From assembly GCA_041920215.1 (NCBI GenBank), contig JAYRSJ010000012.1, positions 1 to 64,000 of the forward strand: a stretch of 64,000 nt of DNA. The letters are read 5' to 3'. Positions 25,097 to 34,541 of the stretch are shown here, in pieces. The stretch is from JAYRSJ01 sp041920215. GTDB lineage: Bacteria > Pseudomonadota > Gammaproteobacteria > Burkholderiales > Burkholderiaceae_C. The first letter of the stretch is position 1; the number at the start of each line of letters is the position of its first letter. Under the pieces are notes generated by a model. That model saw only the letters and a program-made list of their open reading frames with translations, was not told the DNA's origin and made no database searches. Both the position numbers and the translations under genes were made by a program.

Positions 25097-25289
25097 GCAC
25101 CCCACCGCGCGCACCGGTGCGCCCGCTCTCGTCAGCCCCTGCATGAACCCCATCCTTCCCGCCCTGATCGCCCGCCGCAGCGGCCTGCGATAGCGGCCCG
25201 CTCGACACGGCCGGGCCTTGCGACCCGATCGAAATAAACGAGCCCCCGGTCAGGCGGCTTGTGGCCGCTGCGCCGGAGGCAATGCCGCG

Positions 25290-25295
25290 ATCATA
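25290..25295 (-). promoter_or_regulatory. Candidate -10 element of the peptide transporter operon
   Basis: TATGAT on the minus strand in the 297-bp gap between ldcA and the binding-protein gene, about 195 bases before the start codon. No strong -35 is seen. The rest of the gap shows nothing recognisable. Confidence 0.3.
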
Positions 25296-25393
25296 GCGAC
25301 TCGGCTGATGCCGGCATGCCGTGGTTTGCCCGCAGCCCCTGGGCCCGAGCACCCCGCGATCACGGGATGCGCAAAGTCATGCGCCACCCTGCA

Positions 25394-26305
25394 TCAGTGG
25401 CTGTGGCCCCAGGCCAGCAGCAGCTCGCGCCCCTGCACCAGCAGCTCGGCCTTGGCTCCCACCGGCAGGCTGACCTTGGTGGGCACATGGCCGAAAGGCA
25501 GGCCGGTGAAGATGGGCGCCTTGCAGCGCGAACGCAGCAGCTCGACCACCGTCTTCAGGCCATAGCCGCGGTCCAGTGGTGACTTCTTCCAGTCGGTGAA
25601 GGCCCCCAGCAGAATGGCCTTCTGCTGGTCGAGCACGCCGGCCTGCAGCAGTTGCAGCAGCATGCGCTCGACGCGGTAGGGATGCTCGGCCACATCTTCC
25701 AGGAACAGGATGCCGCCCTTGACCTTGGGCCAGTGGGGCGTGCCCAGCAGCGAGACCAGCATCGTCAGATTGCCGCCCCAGAGCCGGCCGCGCGCCTCGA
25801 AGCCGTCATGGCCGGCCTCGGTGCGAAAACCCACCGCCTCCAGCGAACCGTCCATCGCCTCGACAAAGCAGTCGCGGGTGATCTCGTCGACACCGCCATC
25901 CGCGTCACTACGACCGAAGTCTGCGGCCGCCAGCGGGCCGGCCCAGCTGCTGGCGCCGGCATGGGCCAGCAGCCCCAGCTGCAGCGCGGTCAGATCGCTG
26001 TGGCCGACCCAGCGCGTGCCCTTGTCCACGCTCTTGGCCAGCAGCTTCCAGTCGATCTGGTCCAGCAAGCGGCTCAGGCCATAACCGCCCCGGCTGGCCA
26101 GCGCGATCGCGGGCGCGGCCTTGGCCACTCGATGGATCGCGGCCAGGCGGGTGGCGTCGTCACCGCCGAAACGCTGCTGCCTGGCCAGCGCCGCCTCGTC
26201 CAGGCTCACATCAAAGCCCAGCTGGGCCAGCCGCTTGGCCGCACGCTTGAGGGCGGCGGCTTCGGCGATGACGCCGGCAGGGGTGTAGAGGATCAGAGCG
26301 CTCAT
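25394..26305 (-). CDS. ldcA: Muramoyltetrapeptide LD-carboxypeptidase
   Basis: Peptidase family S66 (303 aa), removing the terminal D-Ala from murein tetrapeptides during cell-wall recycling in the cytoplasm. Motifs: RGGYGLSRLLDQIDW near residue 73 and the nucleophile Ser in WVGHSDLTALQLGL near 104. The C-terminal region GGILFLEDVAEHPYRVERMLLQL carries the catalytic Glu and GLPFGHVPTKVSLPVG the catalytic His. No signal peptide. It overlaps tadA by 4 bp (ATGA), so the two are co-translated. Confidence 0.93.
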   Translation of the reverse strand: MSALILYTPAGVIAEAAALKRAAKRLAQLGFDVSLDEAALARQQRFGGDDATRLAAIHRVAKAAPAIALASRGGYGLSRLLDQIDWKLLAKSVDKGTRWVGHSDLTALQLGLLAHAGASSWAGPLAAADFGRSDADGGVDEITRDCFVEAMDGSLEAVGFRTEAGHDGFEARGRLWGGNLTMLVSLLGTPHWPKVKGGILFLEDVAEHPYRVERMLLQLLQAGVLDQQKAILLGAFTDWKKSPLDRGYGLKTVVELLRSRCKAPIFTGLPFGHVPTKVSLPVGAKAELLVQGRELLLAWGHSH

Positions 26306-26886
26306 GGTGGGGTTTCGTCCAGATGGGTCACGTCCCCGGTGGGGATGGGTTCGTCGGCGGCGCCGGCCGCAGCGGCTCGGGCCAGATCGCGGCGGCGGCG
26401 CGCGGCCTCGCGCCGCTCGGCAAAGAATTCACGCAAGAGCCGGGCCGACGCCTCGGCCAGCACACCGCCCTGCACATGGGTGTGGTGGTTCAGCTGCGCT
26501 TGAGAAAACAGATCCAGCACCGAGCCGGCCACGCCGGTCTTGGGATCGGCGGCAGCAAACACCACCCGCTTGAGCCGCGCATGCATCATCGCCATCGCGC
26601 ACATCGCGCAGGGCTCCAGCGTCACGAAGAGCTCGCACTCCGGCAGTCGGTAATTGCCCAGCAGCGTGGCCGCATGCCGCAGTGCGACGATCTCCGCATG
26701 GGCGGTCGGGTCATGGGTGGTGATCGGCCGGTTGTAGCCGGTGGCGATCACCTGGCCTTGGCGCATCAGCACCGCGCCGACCGGCACCTCGCCCACCAGC
26801 ATGGCGTTATGCGCCTGGTCCAGCGCCAGGCGCATCGCATATTCGTCGGCGGCCGCGGCCGCAGGAGGGATGGAGAAGCTGCTCAT
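26302..26886 (-). CDS. tadA: tRNA-specific adenosine deaminase
   Basis: Deaminates A34 to inosine in tRNA-Arg(ACG) (194 aa). The zinc-deaminase motifs HAEIVALR (His and catalytic Glu) and PCAMCAMAM (two Cys) are intact; the N-terminus YAMRLALDQA and VPVGAVLM are typical. A C-terminal Arg/Ala-rich extension of about 40 residues beyond the domain includes RREAARRRRDLARAA. The ATG at 26886 is preferred to one 21 bases upstream; the evidence is slim. Followed by ldcA with a 4-bp overlap. Confidence 0.93.
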   Translation of the reverse strand: MSSFSIPPAAAAADEYAMRLALDQAHNAMLVGEVPVGAVLMRQGQVIATGYNRPITTHDPTAHAEIVALRHAATLLGNYRLPECELFVTLEPCAMCAMAMMHARLKRVVFAAADPKTGVAGSVLDLFSQAQLNHHTHVQGGVLAEASARLLREFFAERREAARRRRDLARAAAAGAADEPIPTGDVTHLDETPP

Positions 26887-26931
26887 CGAGGCGGGCGAGT
26901 TTAGCAAGTGCCCCCGCTATGCTTGACACCC

Positions 26932-27984
26932 ATGCAAGACGCCTTGTTTCCCGATGCGGCCAAAACGGCGGCGGCACCCGCTTCGGCCGACACGGCGGGC
27001 GGGCGCACCCAGGTAGCCTCCATGCCGCCGGACCCGACCCAGCAGGCCCTGGCCGCAGCCCTGCCGGCTGCGGTGCATCTGGGCACCTCGTCCTGGTCCT
27101 ACCCCGGCTGGGCCGGCATCGTCTGGGCCAAACGGTATTCGGAAAGCCTGCTATCCAAGCACGGGCTGGCGGCCTACAGCCAGCAGCCGCTGATGCGGGC
27201 CGTCAGCATAGACCGCGGCTTCTACCGGCCGCTGCAAGCCAGCCAGTACCAGCGTTATGCCGAACAGGTGCCAGCGGGCTTTCGCTTCACCGTCAAGGCG
27301 CCCAGCCTGGTGGCCGATGCCCAGCTGCGCGGCGAGAACGGCCGCGGCCAGCGGGCCAATCCGGCCTTTCTGGACCCGCAGCTGGCGCTGCAGGAGTTCA
27401 TCGCGCCCGCGCTGGAAGGCCTGGGCGACAAGATCGGCGCGCTGGTATTCCAGCTGAGCCCCCTGCCCCCACCCCTGCTGGCCCGCATGCCCGAGCAGCT
27501 GGAGCGTCTGCGCACGCTGCTCAAGATCCTGCCCGATCTGCGCGCCCTGACGCCGGACGGCGTGATCGCGGTCGAGGTGCGCGACCCGCAGTGGCTCAGT
27601 GCCGATTTCGTCGCGGTGCTGCGCGAGACCGGCGCCACCTACTGCCTGGGCCTGCATCCCAAGCTGCCGCCCATCGAGGCGCAGCTGCCGCTGCTGCGCG
27701 CGCTATGGCCCGGCCCCCTGGTCTGCCGCTGGAACCTGAACCCGCTGCACGGCCCTTACGGCTACGAGGATGCGGCGCGGCGTTATGGCGAATTTGACCG
27801 ACTGATGGACCCAGACCCCACAAGCCGTGCGGTGCTGGCGCGGGTCGTGCGCGGCACCGCCGGCGCCGGGCACAAGGCCTATGTGACGATCAGCAACAAG
27901 GCCGAGGGCTGCGCGCCGCTGAGCGTGCGTGTGCTGGCCGAGGCCATCGTGGCCGCAGACGCGGCCTCGCCCGCCCGGCGTTGA
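26932..27984 (+). CDS. DUF72 domain protein
   Basis: Protein of 350 aa with a DUF72 (YecE-like, TIM-barrel-like) domain. Seen: HLGTSSWSYPGWAGIVWAKRYSE, the conserved ...GFRFTVKAPSLV, LGDKIGALVFQLSPLPPPLL, VIAVEVRDPQWL and VTISNKAEGCAPLSVRVLAEAI near the C-terminus. The first 45 residues are an Ala/Pro/Asp-rich leader outside the domain. Function of the family is not established. Divergent from tadA, with the two starts only 45 bp apart; an ATG at 26908 is a possible earlier start. Confidence 0.9.
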   Translation: MQDALFPDAAKTAAAPASADTAGGRTQVASMPPDPTQQALAAALPAAVHLGTSSWSYPGWAGIVWAKRYSESLLSKHGLAAYSQQPLMRAVSIDRGFYRPLQASQYQRYAEQVPAGFRFTVKAPSLVADAQLRGENGRGQRANPAFLDPQLALQEFIAPALEGLGDKIGALVFQLSPLPPPLLARMPEQLERLRTLLKILPDLRALTPDGVIAVEVRDPQWLSADFVAVLRETGATYCLGLHPKLPPIEAQLPLLRALWPGPLVCRWNLNPLHGPYGYEDAARRYGEFDRLMDPDPTSRAVLARVVRGTAGAGHKAYVTISNKAEGCAPLSVRVLAEAIVAADAASPARR

Positions 27985-27989
27985 CGGAG

Positions 27990-28205
27990 CTAGAGCCCGG
28001 ACGCCGCCTCGGAGGCGCGTTGCGCCCCCTGCTGCTGCAGGCCTTCGACCTGTTCCCGGACCTCCGCGGACCGGACAGGCCGCGCCGGCAATGCGGCAGA
28101 AGCCGGTTCCGCAGCCGGGGCCGGCTGCTGCAGCTGGCGCTTGGCCATCAGCAGCACGATGGTCAGCACGATCACCACCCCCAGGATGCTCAGGGCTGCA
28201 CGCAT
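27990..28205 (-). CDS. Small single-pass membrane protein, unrecognised
   Basis: Protein of 71 aa with one N-terminal helix (about residues 4-21, ALSILGVVIVLTIVLLMA), a Lys-Arg stop-transfer, then an Ala/Pro/Gln/Glu-rich tail of about 48 residues. AAGGAA lies 8 bases before the ATG, supporting translation. It sits downstream of guaA on the same strand, and its stop is 6 bp from the convergent DUF72 stop. No family recognised. Confidence 0.65.
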   Translation of the reverse strand: MRAALSILGVVIVLTIVLLMAKRQLQQPAPAAEPASAALPARPVRSAEVREQVEGLQQQGAQRASEAASGL

Positions 28206-28273
28206 GGAAGAGTTCCTTCCCCTGCCTGAAGGCAGCGTTCAGCGCCCCAGCTCGCCGCCGGAATGCGGGCCCA

Positions 28274-29905
28274 TCACTCCCACTCGATAGTGGCCGGCGG
28301 CTTGCTGGAGACGTCGTAGGTCACGCGGTTGATGCCGCGCACCTCGTTGATGATGCGGGCCGAAGTGCGCTTCAAAAGACTGTAGGGCAGCTCGGCCCAG
28401 TCGGCCGTCATGAAATCGCTGGTCTGCACCGCGCGCAGCGCCACCACATAGTCATAGGTGCGGCCGTCGCCCATCACGCCCACGCTCTTGACCGGCAGGA
28501 AGACGGTGAAGGCCTGGCTGGTCAGTTCGTACCAGGTCTTGCCCGTGGCCTCGTCGCGGGTGTTGCGCAGCTCCTCGATGAAGATGGCATCGGCGCGACG
28601 CAGCAAATCGGCGTACTCCTTCTTCACCTCGCCGAGGATGCGCACCCCCAGGCCCGGGCCCGGGAAGGGATGACGGTAGACCATCTCGGGCGGCAGGCCC
28701 AGAGCCACGCCCAGCGCGCGCACCTCGTCCTTGAAGAGTTCACGCAGTGGCTCCAGCAGCTTCAGGCCCAGCTGCTCGGGCAGACCGCCGACATTGTGGT
28801 GGCTCTTGATCGTGGTGGCCTTCTTGGTCTTGGTACCACCGCTCTCGACCACATCGGGGTAGATGGTGCCCTGGGCCAGGAAGGTGGCGCCCTTGACGGC
28901 CGGCCGGCTGTCATTCCCGCTCTTGCCGGCATCGCCGGCCTTGAGCTTGGCGGCCTCGGCCTTGAAGACGTCGACGAACAGGCCGCCGATGATCTTGCGC
29001 TTCTTCTCGGGGTCGGTGACGCCGGCCAGCTGGCCCAGGAAGAGCTCGCTGGCATCGACGCGGATCACCTTCGCATGCAGCTTGCCGGCGAACATGTCCA
29101 TCACCATATCGCCCTCGTTCAGGCGCAAGAGGCCGTGATCGACGAAGACGCAGGTCAGCTGGTCGCCGATGGCGCGGTGGATCAGCGCCGCGGCCACCGA
29201 GGAATCGACCCCGCCGGACAGACCCAGGATCACCTCCTCGTCACCCACCTGCTCGCGGATCTTCTGGACGGCTTCTTCGATGTAGTCGCCCATGATCCAG
29301 TCGCCCTTGCAGCCGGCGATCTCGCGCACAAAACGCGTCAGCATGGCCTGGCCCTTGACGGTATGCGTCACCTCGGGATGGAACTGCAGCGCGTAGAAGC
29401 GCTTCTCCTCGTTGGCCATGCCGGCGATCGGGCAGCTGGGGGTCGAGGCCATCAGCTTGAAGCCCGGCGGCAGTGCGGTGACCTTGTCGCCATGGCTCAT
29501 CCAGACCTTGAGCATGCCGTGGCCTTCCAGGGTCGCATGGTCCTGGATGCCGTCGAGCAACCGGGTGTGGCCATGCGCGCGCACCTCGGCATAGCCGAAC
29601 TCGCGTTGATCGCTCCACTCGACCTTGCCACCCAGCTGCACCGCCATGGTCTGCATGCCATAGCAGATTCCCAGCACCGGCACGCCCAGTTCCCAGACCG
29701 CCTGCGGGGCACGCAGCTCGTGGTCCTCGTAGGTGGACGCATGGCTGCCGGACAGGATGATGGCCTTGGGTGCGAACTCGCGGATGAACTCATCCGTCAC
29801 ATCGTTGGGATGGATCTCGCAGAAGACCTGGGCCTCGCGCACGCGCCGTGCGATCAGCTGGGTCACCTGGGAGCCGAAATCGAGGATCAGGACTTTGTCA
29901 TGCAT
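28274..29905 (-). CDS. guaA: GMP synthase (glutamine-hydrolysing)
   Basis: Converts XMP to GMP (543 aa, cytosolic). N-terminal class I glutamine amidotransferase with nucleophile Cys81 in LGICYGMQ and catalytic His/Glu in ALQFHPEVTHT. The ATP-pyrophosphatase P-loop LGLSGGVDSSVAAALIH lies near residue 230, and the C-terminal dimerisation domain ends NRVTYDVSSKPPATIEWE. A short hydrophilic insert (KSGNDSRPAVKGATF, near 330) makes it longer than the 525-aa E. coli enzyme. In line with guaB upstream but separated from it by an exporter gene. Confidence 0.97.
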   Translation of the reverse strand: MHDKVLILDFGSQVTQLIARRVREAQVFCEIHPNDVTDEFIREFAPKAIILSGSHASTYEDHELRAPQAVWELGVPVLGICYGMQTMAVQLGGKVEWSDQREFGYAEVRAHGHTRLLDGIQDHATLEGHGMLKVWMSHGDKVTALPPGFKLMASTPSCPIAGMANEEKRFYALQFHPEVTHTVKGQAMLTRFVREIAGCKGDWIMGDYIEEAVQKIREQVGDEEVILGLSGGVDSSVAAALIHRAIGDQLTCVFVDHGLLRLNEGDMVMDMFAGKLHAKVIRVDASELFLGQLAGVTDPEKKRKIIGGLFVDVFKAEAAKLKAGDAGKSGNDSRPAVKGATFLAQGTIYPDVVESGGTKTKKATTIKSHHNVGGLPEQLGLKLLEPLRELFKDEVRALGVALGLPPEMVYRHPFPGPGLGVRILGEVKKEYADLLRRADAIFIEELRNTRDEATGKTWYELTSQAFTVFLPVKSVGVMGDGRTYDYVVALRAVQTSDFMTADWAELPYSLLKRTSARIINEVRGINRVTYDVSSKPPATIEWE

Positions 29906-29941
29906 GGCGGCGATTCTCAGTGGAGGCTTGGATTCGGTCGG

Positions 29942-31204
29942 TCAGGAAGCCTGCTGGGCCAGGCCGGCGGCCGCGCGTTCGCGGGCGAAATGCCGCCAGG
30001 CGAACAGCAGCGACAGCGCCTGCAGCAGTGCGCAGAAATAGAAGGGCATGCCGATGCGCCAGTCGCCCTTGGGCAACTCGGCCACGAAGTACATCAGCCC
30101 GGAGCCCAGCACCGGCGCCAGCACCGCCATCACGCTGTTGAGCGAGGCGACGGCACCCATGGTCTGGCCCTGGGTGCGGGCATCGGCGGCATTGGAGATC
30201 AGACTCTGCATCGCGGTGGCGGCGGCAAAGCCCAGCACATTGAAGACAATGACCGCGTACATCATCCAGCCCTCGGTGGCCGCCCCCCAGACGAAGTTGG
30301 TCACGACGCTGGAGGCCAGGCCCAGCACCACCAGGCGCTGGGCGCTGAAGCGTTTGAGCAGATGGCGGATCAGAAAGCCCTGCACCAGCACCGACATCAC
30401 CCCCACCGCGAACAGCGACAGGCCGTTCTCCTTGGGGCCCCAGCCGAACTTGAAGGTGGTGTAGAGCACCCAGCTGGTGTGCAGCACCAGCTGGGCCAGC
30501 GCACTGAGCCCCATCACATAGACCAGGGCGCCCACGCCCTTGAGCGCGCTGAGCTTGCGCAGCGCGCTGACCGGGTTGGCCGTCTTCCAGTCAAAGGCAC
30601 GGCGATGCTCGGCCGGCAGCGACTCGGGCAGCACGAAGAAGCCGTAGGCCCAGTTCAGCAGGGCCAGGCAGCCGGCCACATAGAAGGGCAGATGCAGGTC
30701 GATATCACCGAGCAGCCCGCCCATCACCGGCCCCAGCACAAAGCCCATGCCAAAGGCCGCCCCCAGCATGCCGAAGCGCTTGGCCCGGTCCTCGGGTGCG
30801 GTGATATCGGCCACATAGGCGTTGGCCACCGCGGCATTGGCCTGCATCGCGCCGGACAGCAGCCGCACCGCCACCAGCATCCACAATGCCGTGGCCGAGG
30901 CGGTGACGAAGAAGCTCAGCGCCAGGCCCGAGAAGCCGATCAGCATCACCGGCCGACGACCGTAGCGGTCCGACAGCGCACCCAGGATCGGCGCCCCGAA
31001 GAAGTTGGCGATGCCGAAGGCGAAGGTGACGGCCAGATAGGCCAGCGTGTGCTCGCTGGGGGTGGAGGCGAACGTCCCCACCAGGGGCGGCAGCACCGGA
31101 ATGATCAGGCCGATCGCAATCATGTCGATCAGCACCGCCACCAGGATGAACGACATGGCGGCCTTGCGGCCGCCATTCGCTTCGGTAGACACCGAATCAG
31201 TCAA
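29942..31204 (-). CDS. TetA-like MFS transporter
   Basis: Twelve-helix major-facilitator protein of 420 aa of the TCR/Tet family. Motif A reads GALSDRYGRRPVMLIGFSGL between helices 2 and 3, after the opening IDMIAIGLIIPVLPPLV, and DITAPEDRAKRFGMLGAAFGMGFVLGP follows. Such proteins are proton-driven drug exporters, but this clade includes many chromosomal members with no shown resistance; tetracycline export is not claimed. It lies 3 bp after guaB and 36 bp before guaA, splitting the purine pair. Confidence 0.9.
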   Translation of the reverse strand: MTDSVSTEANGGRKAAMSFILVAVLIDMIAIGLIIPVLPPLVGTFASTPSEHTLAYLAVTFAFGIANFFGAPILGALSDRYGRRPVMLIGFSGLALSFFVTASATALWMLVAVRLLSGAMQANAAVANAYVADITAPEDRAKRFGMLGAAFGMGFVLGPVMGGLLGDIDLHLPFYVAGCLALLNWAYGFFVLPESLPAEHRRAFDWKTANPVSALRKLSALKGVGALVYVMGLSALAQLVLHTSWVLYTTFKFGWGPKENGLSLFAVGVMSVLVQGFLIRHLLKRFSAQRLVVLGLASSVVTNFVWGAATEGWMMYAVIVFNVLGFAAATAMQSLISNAADARTQGQTMGAVASLNSVMAVLAPVLGSGLMYFVAELPKGDWRIGMPFYFCALLQALSLLFAWRHFARERAAAGLAQQAS

Positions 31205-31207
31205 GCG

Positions 31208-32680
31208 TCACTCCAGGCGGTAGTTGGGCGCTTCCTTGGTGATCTGCACATCGTGCACATGGCTCTCGCGTATGCCGGCCGAGGTGATCTCGACAAACTC
31301 GGCGCGCTCGTGCATCTCGGCGATGCTGGCGCAGCCGCAATAGCCCATCGACGCGCGCAGGCCGCCGGCCATCTGGTAGACGATGGACACCATCGAACCC
31401 TTGTAGGGCACGCGACCCTCGATGCCCTCGGGCACCAGCTTGTCGGCGTTGGGGTTGGTGGTTTCGTCGTTTTCCTGGAAGTAGCGGTCGGCGGAGCCGG
31501 CCTTCATCGCACCGATCGAACCCATGCCACGGTAGCTCTTGTAGCTGCGGCCCTGGTAAAGGATGACCTCGCCGGGCGCCTCCTCGGTGCCGGCGAACAT
31601 GCCACCCATCATCACCGCGCCAGCGCCGGCGGCGATGGCCTTGGCGATGTCGCCCGAGTAGCGGATGCCGCCATCGGCGATCAGCGGCACCCCGGTGCCC
31701 TTGAGCGCGGTGGCGACGAAATCGATCGCGGTGATCTGGGGCACGCCCACGCCGGCAACGATTCGGGTGGTGCAGATGGAGCCGGGGCCGATGCCGACCT
31801 TGACGCCGTCGGCGCCGGCTTCCACCAGGGCCAGCGCAGCCGCGCCGGTGGCGATATTGCCGCCAATCACATCGATCTGCGGATAGTTCTTCTTGACCCA
31901 GCGCACTCGCTCGATGACGCCCGAGCTATGGCCATGGGCGGTGTCGACCACGATGGCGTCGACACCGGCGCGCACCAGCAACTCGACCCGCTCCTCGGTC
32001 CCCTCGCCCACACCGACGGCCGCGCCGACGCGCAGTTTGCCCAGGGCGTCGCGGGCGGCGTTCGGGAAATTGGTCTGCTTGGTGATGTCCTTGACCGTCA
32101 TCAGACCGCGCAGCTCGAAAGCGTCGTTGACAACCAGCACCCGCTCCAGCTTGTGCTTATGCATCAGCGCCTTGCCTTCTTCCAGCGAGGCGCCTTCCTT
32201 GACGGTGATCAGGCGCTCGGCCGGCGTCATGATCTCGCGCACCGGCGCGTCCATGCGGGTCTCGAAACGCAGATCGCGGCCCGACACAATGCCCACCACC
32301 CGCTTGCCCTCCAGCACCGGGAAGCCGGAGATGCCATGCTGTTCCGACAACTGCTTGACCTGGCGCACCGTGGTGTCGGGCGTGATCGTGATCGGGTCGC
32401 GCAGCAGACCTGACTCGTAGCGCTTGACACGCGCCACCTCGGCCGCCTGCTGGGCCGGCGTCAGATTCTTGTGGACGATGCCCATGCCACCTTCCTGGGC
32501 GATCGCAATCGCCAGCCGCGCTTCGGTGACGGTGTCCATGGCCGCCGATACCAGCGGCAGGTTCAGCCGGATATTGCGGGTCAGTTGGGTGGCAAGACTG
32601 GTGTCGCGGGGCAACACTTGGGAGAAGGCGGGCACCAGCAACACATCGTCGAAGGTGAGCGCTTTACCGAGCAGGCGCAT
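31208..32680 (-). CDS. guaB: IMP dehydrogenase
   Basis: Oxidises IMP to XMP, the committed step to GMP (490 aa). The start MRLLGKALTFDDVLLVPAFS fits the family. Two CBS domains lie near 95-205 (RDPITITPDTTVRQV, MTPAERLITVKEG), and the catalytic loop is GIGPGSICTTRIVAGVGVPQ. GMGSIGAM and a KLVPEGIEGRVPYKG tail follow. The ATG at 32680 has GGAG 8 bases upstream. A group II intron lies just upstream between this start and the candidate promoter at 35517-35522, so expression may depend on transcription through, or splicing of, the intron. Confidence 0.97.
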   Translation of the reverse strand: MRLLGKALTFDDVLLVPAFSQVLPRDTSLATQLTRNIRLNLPLVSAAMDTVTEARLAIAIAQEGGMGIVHKNLTPAQQAAEVARVKRYESGLLRDPITITPDTTVRQVKQLSEQHGISGFPVLEGKRVVGIVSGRDLRFETRMDAPVREIMTPAERLITVKEGASLEEGKALMHKHKLERVLVVNDAFELRGLMTVKDITKQTNFPNAARDALGKLRVGAAVGVGEGTEERVELLVRAGVDAIVVDTAHGHSSGVIERVRWVKKNYPQIDVIGGNIATGAAALALVEAGADGVKVGIGPGSICTTRIVAGVGVPQITAIDFVATALKGTGVPLIADGGIRYSGDIAKAIAAGAGAVMMGGMFAGTEEAPGEVILYQGRSYKSYRGMGSIGAMKAGSADRYFQENDETTNPNADKLVPEGIEGRVPYKGSMVSIVYQMAGGLRASMGYCGCASIAEMHERAEFVEITSAGIRESHVHDVQITKEAPNYRLE

Positions 32681-32736
32681 GAGAGAAGCTCCAGAGGAGG
32701 GTAGGAACAGGCCCTTGCGGGCCCATTCCCCCCGTA

Positions 32737-32770
32737 GAACCGGACTTGCGACTTTCACCGCATCCGGCTC
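32737..32770 (-). other. Group II intron domain V (catalytic hairpin)
   Basis: The 34-nt sequence begins GAGCCGGATGCGGTGAAAG and ends AGTCCGGTTC. The outer arms GAGCCGGA/TCCGGTTC pair, with the AGC catalytic triad at positions 2-4 and a GAAA tetraloop. This is the standard proteobacterial group II domain V. Confidence 0.93.
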
Positions 32771-32837
32771 ATGCACAACATGTGCGATTGACGGGAGCAC
32801 GAGATTGTACCGTGCCCGTGTCTATCACACCGAAGCC

Positions 32838-34541
32838 TCAGACCTCTGAGGCCGGCTTCTTGACAGTCAATTTCAGGCTATGGACCTGGGCGTGACATAC
32901 CGGGTGCAGGAGCACCCGATTGGACAGCGCGTTCGATCCACCCATTTCTCGTGGGATCAGGTGGTGATCGTGCCATCCGGTCTCTTCATTGAGTGGGACA
33001 TTGCAATGCGCGCAGCACCCGCGTTGAGATCGATACAGCTGGACCCACTGACCTCGGTGGCCCTGCTTGTTCAGCAGTCGCTTGGAGCGCAGGTCGTCGC
33101 CGTATTGTTCCCAGGCTGGGTCGAAGGGGTGGAAATCCCCTTTGATTTTTACGTGGCGGACTATCGCCGTATCGGCCAGCCGATACAGACCCAGCCACCG
33201 CTCATTGGCGTCCGCGCCTTGTTTCTTCGTGGCGAACTCCCGTCTTCCGTCGAGGGTGTGCCAGTATTTGCTGGCGACCCACCGCGCGGTTTTCTTGGGA
33301 TGCCGGCGTCGCGCCCAGCGTGTCAACCGCCACCAGAGTAGCGAGTCGATTCGGCTGAACGTTTGCTTGGCCACGATAGGTTGGTGGTACTGAGCCCAGC
33401 CTCGAAGCATCGGATTCAACAGCCTCAGCAGTTCATCCTGAGTCGCATGCAGGCTACCCCGCACCACGTCCCTCACCTTGCCATAAAACGCTTGCACGTT
33501 TTTCCTGCTCGGTTTGATCAGGAGCTTGCCGGAGTATTTCCGGAAGTTCCATCCCAGGAAGTCGAACCCTTCCGCGATGTTCGTGATTCGCGTTTTAGTC
33601 GGGGAGAGTCGCAATCCTCGTCGTGCAAGGAACGCTTCCACCCATGGCCGGACGACGTTCTCCAGCAGGTCTTGCGACGCACCAGTGATAACGAAGTCGT
33701 CCGCGTAACGAACCACGTTGACCTTCAGCTTCTGGACCTTGCGCTTTCCGGTCGCGGCTTGGATGTGCGCGACAAGATCGCGCTCCAGGCCGTTCAGGGC
33801 AACGTTGGCCAATACCGGCGAGATGATGCCGCCTTGCGGTGTACCCGCTTCCGTGGCTGAGAGCTGACCTTGGTGGACGACCCCGGCCTTCAACCATTTG
33901 CGCAAGACTCCCTTGTCCATGCGGACATGGTGGACCAGCCATTCATGATTGATGTGGTCGAAGCAGCCTTCGATGTCAGCCTCCAGCACCCAGGGCGCCG
34001 CTGCCTTTTGAGAGAGACAGACAAACAATTGGCTCATTGCATCGGCCGTCGAGCGATTGCGTCGAAAGCCGTAGCTGTTCGGGTCGCTGTCGGATTCGAC
34101 GACGGGTTCAAGACCAAGCAGGTGCAGAGCCTGCACCGCCCGGTCCTTCAGCGTTGGAATACCCAGAGGGCGTTCCTTGCCGTTCGCCTTGGGGATGTAG
34201 ACGCGCCGAAGCGGCCGCGCCCGGTATCCCCGTCGTTGTTTCAATGCCTGTATTGCCGCCCATTTGCTGGTCGGCGTGTCCCACAGTTCACGGTCGACGC
34301 CCGCCGTCCGTTTACCTGTATTTTCGGTCACCCGCTTGACGGCCAGTGCTCTGGCCGCAAACGAGCGGTTCAGCGATCTTTGGAGCGCCTTGACCCTCCG
34401 CCAATCCTGTTCACGAGATGCCTTCGCTATCCGAATCTGCGTCGTTCGCACCTGCTCCGAGACCTGACCCCAATCGATGGAGTGCCAGTCACCAGGCAGA
34501 TGTGAGGACGCAGAGCCATCGTTTCCGATGTCCTTTTCCAT
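32838..34541 (-). CDS. ltrA: Group II intron reverse transcriptase/maturase with HNH endonuclease
   Basis: Intron-encoded protein of 567 aa. An N-terminal reverse-transcriptase-0 region is followed by RVYIPKANGKERPLGIPTLKDRAVQ, GTPQGGIISPVLAN near 233 and the catalytic YADD at 279-282. The maturase X domain (FDFLGWNFRKYS; LNPMLRGWAQYH) lies near 335-385. A C-terminal HNH endonuclease with CAHC, HDHHLIPREMGGSN and CH (about 510-556) ends the protein. All domains look intact, so splicing and homing may be active. AGAGG lies about 8 bases before the ATG. Confidence 0.96.
   Translation of the reverse strand: MEKDIGNDGSASSHLPGDWHSIDWGQVSEQVRTTQIRIAKASREQDWRRVKALQRSLNRSFAARALAVKRVTENTGKRTAGVDRELWDTPTSKWAAIQALKQRRGYRARPLRRVYIPKANGKERPLGIPTLKDRAVQALHLLGLEPVVESDSDPNSYGFRRNRSTADAMSQLFVCLSQKAAAPWVLEADIEGCFDHINHEWLVHHVRMDKGVLRKWLKAGVVHQGQLSATEAGTPQGGIISPVLANVALNGLERDLVAHIQAATGKRKVQKLKVNVVRYADDFVITGASQDLLENVVRPWVEAFLARRGLRLSPTKTRITNIAEGFDFLGWNFRKYSGKLLIKPSRKNVQAFYGKVRDVVRGSLHATQDELLRLLNPMLRGWAQYHQPIVAKQTFSRIDSLLWWRLTRWARRRHPKKTARWVASKYWHTLDGRREFATKKQGADANERWLGLYRLADTAIVRHVKIKGDFHPFDPAWEQYGDDLRSKRLLNKQGHRGQWVQLYRSQRGCCAHCNVPLNEETGWHDHHLIPREMGGSNALSNRVLLHPVCHAQVHSLKLTVKKPASEV

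Noticed and set aside
22874..25237. A 787-codon open frame antisense to the solute-binding protein
   Set aside because: Composition is His/Gln/Leu-rich with no domain; the opposite strand encodes a recognisable binding protein.
27929..32413. A 1494-codon open frame on the plus strand
   Set aside because: It runs antisense through guaA, the exporter and guaB, all of which have strong family motifs; long antisense frames are expected at this G+C content.
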